Positions 1 to 5,396 of a DNA stretch of 6,780 nucleotides are shown one piece after another. The position numbers and the translations under genes were made by a program. The DNA lies in assembly GCA_013694645.1 (NCBI GenBank), contig JACDBZ010000162.1:1-6780 (forward strand). The letters are read 5' to 3'. A model generated the notes under the pieces. That model was given only the letters and a program-made list of their open reading frames with translations. It had not been told where the DNA came from and did no database searches. This DNA comes from Chloroflexota bacterium. GTDB taxonomy: Bacteria > Chloroflexota > Limnocylindria > QHBO01. Each line of letters begins with the position of its first letter. Position 1 is the stretch's first letter.

Positions 1-96
1 CAACGTGCATCCAGGGACTCCAGGACTACGGCTTGCGGGCGGCTCAGCGCCCACGAACACCGTATGTGGGTACGCCTGGCAGGTCACTAGCCGAGT

Positions 97-124
97 GGTC
101 CGGTCAGGGGCATGACCCCGGACC
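97..124. other. Bulged inverted repeat upstream of the response regulator gene
   Basis: GGTCC (97-101) pairs with GGACC (120-124), and directly inside it GGTCA (102-106) pairs with TGACC (113-117). This leaves a 6-nt loop and a two-base CC bulge (118-119). The 10-bp stem lies 60 nt before the response regulator start. No T-run follows on either strand, so it is not a classical intrinsic terminator. It could end transcription of a gene lying left of the window or fold in the 5' leader of the regulator. I see no other structure in 1-183 and no convincing coding sequence there. Confidence 0.4.
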
Positions 125-173
125 ATCTGCGCGCCCACCCACGGCACGAACCATGCTTCATCACGACGCACAC

Positions 174-180
174 GGGAGGA
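174..180 (+). promoter_or_regulatory. Ribosome binding site fixing the response regulator start
   Basis: GGGAGGA ends three bases before the ATG at 184. It selects this start over the in-frame ATG at 112, which has no such site and would add 24 residues unlike any receiver domain. Confidence 0.8.
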
Positions 181-183
181 GCC

Positions 184-561
184 ATGGCGAAGCCACACTC
201 GGTCCTCGTTGTCGATGACGACGCGGGCGTGCGTTCGCTCTACGTCGACGCCCTGAGCGAGGTCGGGCACACGGTGGCCGTCGCCATCGATGGCGCCGAC
301 GCGCTCGACCGGCTGCGAGCCGGGTCGATTCCCTGCGTCGTCCTGACCGATGTACGTATGCCACGCATGGACGGTTGGGAGCTCTCGCGGGCCGTGTCTC
401 GAGATCCTGAGCTGGCAAGCATTCCGGTCGTCGTTGTCACCGGCGACAAGATCCTGTCCTTCAGCTCTCCCGCGCGCGACAAGCCGTTCTCCCCGCGCGA
501 GCTCGATGCCCTGGTGCAGCGCTCGTGCGAACTGCACCGCACGACGGGCATCCAGGACTAG
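184..561 (+). CDS. Stand-alone receiver-domain response regulator (CheY/DivK-like)
   Basis: This is a cytoplasmic single-domain response regulator of 125 residues. Family knowledge: a partner histidine kinase phosphorylates it and it signals through protein contacts, having no DNA-binding or enzymatic output domain. Seen in the sequence: the acidic cluster D11-D12-D13 after the first strand (VLVVDDD), phosphoacceptor D56 in TDVRMPRMDG, the conserved threonine T86 at the end of strand 4 (VVVVTG), and the lysine-proline pair K100-P101. The span from T86 to K100 is only 14 residues, shorter than the roughly 20 usual in the family, so helix 4 and strand 5 are compressed or partly absent. No kinase gene lies in the window, so its partner is unknown. 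Its stop codon overlaps that of the convergent permease gene. Family assignment is secure; the pathway is not known. Confidence 0.94.
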   Translation: MAKPHSVLVVDDDAGVRSLYVDALSEVGHTVAVAIDGADALDRLRAGSIPCVVLTDVRMPRMDGWELSRAVSRDPELASIPVVVVTGDKILSFSSPARDKPFSPRELDALVQRSCELHRTTGIQD

Positions 562-1859
562 TCGTCTTCCGGCCGATCCTGGTCGATACGGTCAACGATC
601 CCGCGCAGCCGCCCCTGATGCGCCGTGTCCCCTGCGACAACCGCCGCCACCTCGTCGGCGACGTCCTCCACCTGGTCCTCCTCGATGCGGTCAGCGGCGA
701 TGGCGACCACCTGCTCCGGCGTCGCATTGGGAGACTCTCGTCGCACCTCTTCGAGAACTTCCTTGACTTCGACCGCCGGGGTTTCGTCGATCGTCCGCAG
801 GTTGATCGCGTAGTTGAAGAAGACGTTGAGGACGGCGAGGATCGGGATCCCGAACAGCGCTCCCCACAGGCCCGCGACCTGCGAACCGACAAGGAGCCCG
901 ACGAGGACGAGGATCGGGTGCATGCCGAGCGCCTCCCGCATCAGCCGCGGCTGGAGGTAGTTGACGAGCACCGTCTGAACGATCAGAAGTAATGGCGCCA
1001 CGACCAGCAACCATTGGGGCGCGAAGATCGCCGTCGCCACGATCGGGGGCACGAGGGCCAGCGGCGGGCCGAAGAATGGAATCAGCATCGCCAGCGCTGA
1101 CGCCGCCACGATCAGGAATCCATACGGCAGACCGGCGAGCAGAACGACGGCAATGGTCAGGGCCGTCTGCACGGCGGCAAGAATGACCTGCGCTCGCAGA
1201 AACCCGCCGAACGCCCTGGCGACGGTGCGTTCGAGGATCTCGACATGATGGCTGTAACGCGTCGGGATCACGCGGTTCAGCTTGGCCAGGATGCGCGCAC
1301 TGTCCGCGAGCATGTAGAGGCTCAGGATGATCACCAGGACGAGCGCGCCGAGGACGGCAAACGTGACGGCTGGCACTTCGCCGAGTGCAGACGTGGCCAG
1401 CTGGGCGGCGGTCCCCTCGACATCGCGATACAGGCGTACGAGATCCGGCTCGAAACGGCCGAACGAGATGGCACCTTCCCAGGCCCGCAGGGTGCCCTCG
1501 ATTCGGGCGCGGGTCGTTGGAAAGTCCGCCGCCATCTCGCCCATCGACGAGCCGATGGCCGACGCGGCGTAGAACAGCACGAAGCCACTGCCCAACAGGG
1601 TGGCGGCATACACGGCGCCGATGGCCGCGCCGCGAGGCATCCACCGGCGCTCCACGATCAGGCCAACCAACGGTGACAGGACAAACGCGAGCAGCCAGGC
1701 GATGAAGAGGATGAGCAGGATCTGCGTGAAGCCGCCGAGGATGCGAACGAACAGCCCGGCGAGGAGCAGCGACACGTAGATCGTCGCGACGATGAGGAAG
1801 GCGGAGCGCCACCATCGCTCGCGCTTGCCGCGCGTGAGGTCTTCGTCCATTCCGTTCAT
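558..1859 (-). CDS. AI-2E family transporter (PerM/TqsA-like permease)
   Basis: This is an integral membrane protein of 433 residues. The family includes exporters of autoinducer-2 and Na+/H+ antiporters, and most members have no known substrate, so none is assigned here. Hydrophobic segments are visible at about 20-42, 45-68, 78-102, 162-184, 223-243, 245-277, 281-300 and 314-350, with a long polar stretch at 103-160 as usual in the family. The signature near the last helices is present: YLQPRLM (301-307), then GMHPILVLVGLLVGSQVAG (312-330) and GIPILAV. Residues about 360-433 form a long, strongly acidic soluble tail, probably cytoplasmic. Two starts compete: ATG at 1859 and ATG at 1850. The SD-like AGGCGGG lies directly against the first ATG but 9 nt before the second, so 1850 (430 residues) may be the true start. 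The gene ends tail-to-tail with the response regulator. Confidence 0.92.
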   Translation of the reverse strand: MNGMDEDLTRGKRERWWRSAFLIVATIYVSLLLAGLFVRILGGFTQILLILFIAWLLAFVLSPLVGLIVERRWMPRGAAIGAVYAATLLGSGFVLFYAASAIGSSMGEMAADFPTTRARIEGTLRAWEGAISFGRFEPDLVRLYRDVEGTAAQLATSALGEVPAVTFAVLGALVLVIILSLYMLADSARILAKLNRVIPTRYSHHVEILERTVARAFGGFLRAQVILAAVQTALTIAVVLLAGLPYGFLIVAASALAMLIPFFGPPLALVPPIVATAIFAPQWLLVVAPLLLIVQTVLVNYLQPRLMREALGMHPILVLVGLLVGSQVAGLWGALFGIPILAVLNVFFNYAINLRTIDETPAVEVKEVLEEVRRESPNATPEQVVAIAADRIEEDQVEDVADEVAAVVAGDTAHQGRLRGIVDRIDQDRPEDD

Positions 1860-1997
1860 CCCGCCTACGATTGACCTTCGGGACCGATCATCGCAGCCGA
1901 TGAGACGCTTCGCACGTCATTCCCGACCGGCGTGGTCGACGGCTGCATCCGACGGCATCGCCGGCTCATCTGTCGGCAGCTGGATCGTCCATGGGGG

Positions 1998-2252
1998 TCA
2001 GGCCGGCAGGATCGAGACCCTCGTGACCGGGGTCGTGCGCAGGTTGCCGATGAGGAGCCGCTCGCCGGTGACGATGCGCGGAACTTGGGCCTCCCAGCCG
2101 CTGGCGCTCCAGGCCGCACCGGGCCGATCGGCCGGCAGCCGACGCCAGTGAACCCCGTCATCGCCGATCGAGAATACATACGTCGAACCGGAGGCCGTCC
2201 GCGCGAGCACCACCGAATTCATGATCATCCACCGTGTCGTTGTGGGCATCAT
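1998..2252 (-). CDS. Short ORF, probable remnant or C-terminal blade of a BNR/beta-propeller-like protein
   Basis: The ORF encodes 84 residues, or 74 if the ATG at 2222 is used, which has GGTGG six bases upstream. The sequence reads like protein rather than a shadow frame: short beta-strand-like runs (SVVLARTASG, TYVFSIG) lead into DDGVHW, which resembles the Asp-box (SxDxGxxW) of sialidase/BNR propeller blades. It ends in alternating hydrophobic strands (RLLIGNL, RVSILPA). Reading frame is open upstream only to a TGA at 2274-2276, so any larger propeller upstream has been lost. The 90 bp beyond hold the start region of the divergent DUF2269 gene. It may be a decayed fragment of a secreted propeller protein or a small real gene. 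I see no signal peptide. The function is not known. Confidence 0.45.
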   Translation of the reverse strand: MMPTTTRWMIMNSVVLARTASGSTYVFSIGDDGVHWRRLPADRPGAAWSASGWEAQVPRIVTGERLLIGNLRTTPVTRVSILPA

Positions 2253-2293
2253 CCCGGTCCATCGGCCCCGGCGTCAAGCTCGATTCTGCCCTC

Positions 2294-2323
2294 TTGTCGA
2301 AGAGGCACGCGGCTCGCTAGGCT
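2294..2323 (+). promoter_or_regulatory. Candidate housekeeping sigma promoter for the DUF2269 gene
   Basis: A TTGTCG -35-like box (2294-2299) is separated by 18 nt from a TAGGCT -10-like box (2318-2323). This is a common form in high-GC bacteria. The expected transcript would start near 2330, giving a leader of roughly 35 nt before the ATG at 2365. The placement fits the gene, but the boxes are only moderate matches. Confidence 0.35.
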
Positions 2324-2352
2324 GCGAGCCGGATGACCCAACGCACAGCAAC

Positions 2353-2358
2353 GGAGGA
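2353..2358 (+). promoter_or_regulatory. Ribosome binding site of the DUF2269 gene
   Basis: GGAGGA lies six bases before the ATG at 2365. This rules out the longer reading frame that begins at 2221, whose first 48 codons look non-coding. Confidence 0.8.
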
Positions 2359-2364
2359 ACGACG

Positions 2365-2823
2365 ATGGACTGGTATCCCTGGCTCAAGACGCTCCACATC
2401 TTCTTCGCCATCGTGGCGGTCGGGCTGAACATCAGCTACGGGATCTGGATGGCACGCGCCGCTCGCGAGCCGGAGCACACCGGATACGCTCTCCGTGGAA
2501 TCAAGTTCCTGGACGACCGCGTCGCGAATCCGGCGTACGGCGGCCTGCTCGTGCTGGGCATCCTCCTCGTATTGCTCGGGCCATGGGAGTTCACGCAGCT
2601 CTGGGTCTTCTCGGCCATTGGCCTCTACCTCGTGATGGGCGCGGTGGCTTTCATGGCCTACTCGCCGACCCTCACGAAGCTCATCGCCAGCTACGAGTCG
2701 GGAGGCCCGGCGACCGCCGAGTTCAAGGAGCTCAGCGGACGCAGCCGGATGATCGGCATCATCCTCGCCGTGCTGGTTGTCGCGATCATCGTCCTCATGG
2801 TGGTCAAGCCGAGCGCCGTTTGA
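2365..2823 (+). CDS. DUF2269-type four-helix integral membrane protein
   Basis: This is an inner-membrane protein of 152 residues with four predicted helices at about 7-29, 58-76, 79-101 and 128-148. The N-terminal segment, with WLKTLHIFFAIVAVGLN and a histidine at residue 11 inside helix 1, is the typical start of DUF2269 proteins (predicted integral membrane family). The loop between helices 1 and 2 is charged and holds the FLDDRVANPAYGG stretch. The biochemical role of the family is not established. The gene has its own candidate promoter and a strong hairpin directly after its TGA, so it appears to be a single transcription unit. It is separated by 144 bp from the next gene on the same strand. 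The membrane nature is certain; the family name comes from recognition of helix 1 and overall layout. Confidence 0.82.
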   Translation: MDWYPWLKTLHIFFAIVAVGLNISYGIWMARAAREPEHTGYALRGIKFLDDRVANPAYGGLLVLGILLVLLGPWEFTQLWVFSAIGLYLVMGAVAFMAYSPTLTKLIASYESGGPATAEFKELSGRSRMIGIILAVLVVAIIVLMVVKPSAV

Positions 2824-2848
2824 GGCGACGACGGTTCCGTCGGCGCCT
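2823..2848 (+). terminator. Strong hairpin directly after the DUF2269 stop codon
   Basis: The segment starting at the last base of the stop codon folds back on itself. Bases 2823-2827 pair with 2844-2848 and 2829-2834 pair with 2837-2842, with a single A-G mismatch in between. With the innermost pair open, this gives a tight stem of about 11 bp. No T-run follows, as is frequent for termination hairpins in GC-rich genomes. Position and strength favour a 3'-end or terminator role. Confidence 0.55.
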
Positions 2849-2967
2849 GCGTTGCGGAGCCAGGCTCGGTGCGACCGACGCCGCTCCATCTCTTCGGGTA
2901 CCCTAGGGCAAAGGTCGCTCGCTTGGCGCCGCGCCACCGACCTGTCGCATATCGAGGTGCCCCGTCC

Positions 2968-3558
2968 ATGAGCAGCCGAATCGACGAGCTGGACGCCATC
3001 GTCCGCCAGTTCGACCTCAACCAGCATCCCTTCTATGTCGAGTGGCGCGCCGGCAGCCTGCCGATCGAGCGGCTAGCCGCCTACGCCGACGAGTGGGCAC
3101 CATTCATCTCCGTCGTCGACCAGGGCTGGGATCGCATCGGCTACCCCGCCTACGCTGCCGAGGAGCGCGAACATGACGCCCTGTGGTCCCGCTTCCGTGC
3201 CGGCCTGGGCGCGTCGGGCCAGATGCAGCGGCCGCAGTCGAAGACGCTGCTGGCGGTCGGTGAGCACGCGTTCGCATCGGTGCCCGAGTCGTTGGGTGCC
3301 CTGTACAGCTTCGAGATCCAGCAGCCGGTGACGGCGTCGTCCAAGCTGGCCGGCCTGCGCGAGCACTACGCCGCAACCCTCGACGCGGATGCCCAGCAGT
3401 ACTTCGTCGAGCACGCGCTGGAGACCGATGAGCCCGCCATGCTGGCTGCACGCATCGATGGCCTGTCCGACGCTGAGTTCGCCCGTGCCCGCACCGCCTG
3501 CGCCGTCTTCAGCGCCGCGGCATGGGGCGCCCTCGACGGGGTGTATTACACCGACTGA
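2968..3558 (+). CDS. Heme-oxygenase-fold protein of the TenA/PqqC/CADD-like group
   Basis: The product is a soluble, helical protein of 196 residues. It resembles the TenA/PqqC/CADD superfamily, whose members include thiaminases, PQQ synthase and heme-oxygenase-like diiron oxidases. The visible layout is an N-terminal helix with LNQHPFYVEWRAGSLP (residues 17-32), then AAYADEWAPFIS, then EEREHDALW with H69. ALYSFEIQQP holds E116, KLAGLREHYA follows, and YFVEHALETDEP holds H149. In CADD-type diiron members the last motif is H-x3-D/E-x2-H. Here, four and seven residues after H149, there are T153 and P156, so the final ligands appear missing. The start is chosen at 2968 because GAGGTG (2954-2959) lies 8 nt upstream; the longer frame from 2869 reads like non-coding sequence. 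The gene converges on the sox operon with a 16-nt gap. The substrate is unknown and the family call is moderately sure. Confidence 0.62.
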   Translation: MSSRIDELDAIVRQFDLNQHPFYVEWRAGSLPIERLAAYADEWAPFISVVDQGWDRIGYPAYAAEEREHDALWSRFRAGLGASGQMQRPQSKTLLAVGEHAFASVPESLGALYSFEIQQPVTASSKLAGLREHYAATLDADAQQYFVEHALETDEPAMLAARIDGLSDAEFARARTACAVFSAAAWGALDGVYYTD

Positions 3559-3563
3559 CTCTC

Positions 3564-3583
3564 ACCGGCGATCCTCAGCCGGT
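3564..3583. terminator. Hairpin at the convergent junction, possible bidirectional terminator
   Basis: ACCGGC (3564-3569) and GCCGGT (3578-3583) form a 6-bp stem around an 8-nt loop. It begins five bases after the stop of the 2968-3558 gene, and its loop contains the soxD stop codon. There is no T-run. Its place between two convergent genes separated by only 16 nt suggests a shared transcription end, but the stem is short. Confidence 0.35.
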
Positions 3584-3811
3584 AACGGTATCGGTGACAG
3601 TATCCCGGCTGAGCGTGAGCCAGCGGCGGCACCCAGCCCGGTGGAACCAGCGCTCGCTGGTAATGCCGTGCACGTTGTCGTACATCCACGCATAGTCGAC
3701 ATCACGCTCGGCCGGATCGGTGATGCGCTCGGGTACACCCCGGAGCTCGCCACCGAAGCCGAACTCCTCGACCGGACGGCGGCCGCAACGGGGGCATGTG
3801 ATCCACAGCAT
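3575..3811 (-). CDS. soxD: Sarcosine oxidase delta subunit
   Basis: This is the small zinc-binding delta subunit of heterotetrameric sarcosine oxidase, 78 residues. The family hallmarks are clear: ITCPRCG with C6 and C9, EEFGFGGE, YDNVHGITSERWFHRAGC with H57 and C61, and RDTVTD near the end. C6, C9, H57 and C61 match the zinc ligands known for the family. SoxD usually has about 85-100 residues; here the protein stops just after the RDTVTD motif, so the variable C-terminal tail is nearly absent. The final codons repeat an imperfect 12-nt unit encoding DTVT twice. The ATG overlaps the soxB stop (TGATG), with a weak GGGGA seven bases upstream, pointing to coupled translation as the last gene of the operon. 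Confidence 0.93.
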   Translation of the reverse strand: MLWITCPRCGRRPVEEFGFGGELRGVPERITDPAERDVDYAWMYDNVHGITSERWFHRAGCRRWLTLSRDTVTDTVTG

Positions 3812-5019
3812 CAGTGGGTCCCCGCCGACCCCTGGTCCGCCATCGCGCGATCCGCGGCGAACCGATCGAGCCCGAACCGTTCGACGAGCTCGGGTGTGCG
3901 TCCGGTCGCGATGAGCTCGGCCATCTGCTCACCGCCGGCGGGTATCGCCTTGAAGCCCCAGGTGCCCCAGCCGGTGGTCACCAGGAAGCCGTCCACGCCC
4001 GTCGCGCCCATGATCGGCGAGAAGTCGGCGGAGATGTCACAGATCCCCGCCCACTGGCGGAGGATCCGCAGGTCGCGCAGGAACGGAAGCAGGTGCGTCA
4101 CCTTCGAGGCGCAGCTCTGGAGGAAGTTGAACGAGGAGCGCAGGGAATAGCTCGGCTGCGGGTCGTACTCCGCGCCGATGACCATCTCGCCTCGCGCGCT
4201 CTGCGACACGTAGCAGAGCAGCTCGGTGTCACTGAGGATCGGCCCGAAGCCCTGCTCGTGGGCGTTCGTCACGAATGCCTGGAGGGGGTGCGTGCGGATG
4301 GGCAGCCGGACGTCGGCATGTGCCGCGATCGTGGACACGTTCCCGCCGACCGCGCTCAGCACGACGCCGGCCGAGATCGGCCCCGCCGAGGTCTCGACGC
4401 CGGAGACGCGGACCCCGTCGCGAAGCAGGCCGGTCACCGTTCGGTGTTGGAGCACGTGGACGCCGTGTCGCATCGCGCCCTGCGCATAGGCCCACACCAC
4501 CCGGTCATGGCGAGCCGTTGCCGCGGCCGGATGGTACGAGGCACCCATCACCGGGTATCGGCCACCGCCCGATAGGTCGAGCTGCGGACACAGCTCCTTC
4601 GCCTCCTGCGGCGTGACCATCACCGTCTCCGCACCGCACGCAACATTGAGCAGGCAGCGGGCCCGCTCAGCCCTCATCTGCGTCTCGGTATGAGCCAGCC
4701 AGATGATGCCCTTGGTGCTGTACATGACCCAGCAGCTCAGCTCATCCTCGAGCGTCTGGTAGAGGTCCAGGCTGTGCTGGTAGAAGCGGATCGCCTCCGG
4801 GATGCCGTAATTTGCGCGGATGATGGTGGTGTTGCGCCCGGAGTTGCCGGACCCGATATAGCCGGCCTCCAGGACTGCAACGTTCTTGATGCCGTGACGT
4901 GCCGCAAGGTAGTAGGCGGTGGCCAGGCCGTGGCCGCCGCCCCCGATGATCACGACGTCATAGGACTTCTTCGGCTCGTGCCACTGGAGCGTGAGCTGGC
5001 GTTCGACGAACTCGTTCAT
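3811..5019 (-). CDS. soxB: Sarcosine oxidase beta subunit (FAD/FMN catalytic subunit)
   Basis: This is the catalytic beta subunit, a DAO-type flavoprotein of 402 residues, close to the usual 400-415. In the family it oxidises sarcosine or a related N-methyl amine at a covalently held FMN. Seen: the N-terminal LTLQWHEPKKSYDVVIIGG lead-in, the dinucleotide-binding GGGGHG (residues 26-31) followed by LATAYYLA, an acidic residue E51 closing the second strand, and GNSGRNTTIIRANYG (58-72). ATARHD (167-172) has H171 where the FMN-linking histidine lies in the family. The C-terminal FSPIMGAT...DGFLVTTGWGTWGFKAIPAGGEQMAELIATG is the classic closing region. The start at 5019 is chosen because ATGA overlaps the stop of the preceding gene by 4 nt and gives the family's usual N-terminus. 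No Shine-Dalgarno is seen, consistent with reinitiation. An upstream ATG at 5091 lies inside the preceding gene and is unlikely. Confidence 0.95.
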   Translation of the reverse strand: MNEFVERQLTLQWHEPKKSYDVVIIGGGGHGLATAYYLAARHGIKNVAVLEAGYIGSGNSGRNTTIIRANYGIPEAIRFYQHSLDLYQTLEDELSCWVMYSTKGIIWLAHTETQMRAERARCLLNVACGAETVMVTPQEAKELCPQLDLSGGGRYPVMGASYHPAAATARHDRVVWAYAQGAMRHGVHVLQHRTVTGLLRDGVRVSGVETSAGPISAGVVLSAVGGNVSTIAAHADVRLPIRTHPLQAFVTNAHEQGFGPILSDTELLCYVSQSARGEMVIGAEYDPQPSYSLRSSFNFLQSCASKVTHLLPFLRDLRILRQWAGICDISADFSPIMGATGVDGFLVTTGWGTWGFKAIPAGGEQMAELIATGRTPELVERFGLDRFAADRAMADQGSAGTH

Positions 5020-5396
5020 TGCAGGCGTTCGGCAAGCTCGTCGGCGTAGGAGCATGCGCAGATCAGCAGCGCGCGGTCGTCGGTGACCCACAGCTTGGCG
5101 GGCACCCCCGCAATGAATCCCTGGCAGAGCGCCGGGCGCGCGTCAGGCAACGGCCACTCGATGTGCGGGAGGACCTGCTCGGCAAGCTCGCTTACGCTCA
5201 GCCACATGCCCACGAATCCGGTCTCCTCGGCGACGATCGCATGCTCGTCGCTGACATCGATGTTGATGGCACCGATGGCGAAGGCGTCATCCGGCGCGAA
5301 GCGCAGCACCACGGCCCCCTCATCCCAGGCGGCAACGTCGAGCGACTCGGCCGAGGCCACGACCCGCAGGCCGCGAAGGGTCTCAAGCGCGGGCAC
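5016..5396 (-). CDS. Short gamma-slot subunit of the sarcosine oxidase operon (SoxG-like, compact)
   Basis: The product is a 126-residue soluble protein encoded between soxA and soxB. The GTG start at 5396 is preferred because GGAGG lies six bases upstream, inside the end of soxA, and because upstream codons in this frame are a shadow of soxA. SoxG subunits of characterised enzymes have about 180-210 residues, so this one is much smaller. Resemblance to SoxG is partial and judged by eye: RFAPDDAFAIG recalls the LGPDEWLL strand, DVSD (residues 48-51) recalls the conserved DVSD, and GFIAGVPAKLW followed by SYADELAERL recalls the C-terminal strand and RSFAEYLWEWL helix. An insertion, AEETGFVGMW, follows DVSD. 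It overlaps soxA by 14 nt and soxB by 4 nt, so it is very probably a working part of the complex. It could instead be an unrelated lineage-specific subunit. Confidence 0.68.
   Translation of the reverse strand: MPALETLRGLRVVASAESLDVAAWDEGAVVLRFAPDDAFAIGAINIDVSDEHAIVAEETGFVGMWLSVSELAEQVLPHIEWPLPDARPALCQGFIAGVPAKLWVTDDRALLICACSYADELAERLQ

Noticed and set aside
1..115. Possible tail of a gene entering from the left (frame 2, open to TGA at 113-115)
   Set aside because: Only 37 codons are open and they match no family I recognise, so it cannot be told from chance.
691..1815. Long minus-strand reading frame (374 codons) inside the permease gene
   Set aside because: It is rich in Arg, Pro, Ala and His without domain pattern, and lies fully inside the well-supported AI-2E gene in another frame. 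High GC content produces such shadows.
2317..3027. Minus-strand frame of 236 codons opposite the DUF2269 gene
   Set aside because: Its composition is full of Arg, Asp, Glu and His with no fold pattern. The plus strand has a clear membrane protein with ribosome binding site and promoter.
3814..4575. Plus-strand frames of about 250 codons opposite soxB
   Set aside because: They are antisense shadows of soxB; the minus strand carries all flavoprotein motifs.
5017..5091. Upstream ATG at 5091 as the start of soxB
   Set aside because: The added 24 residues are arginine-rich and lie within the gamma-slot gene. The ATGA overlap at 5019 gives the usual SoxB N-terminus.
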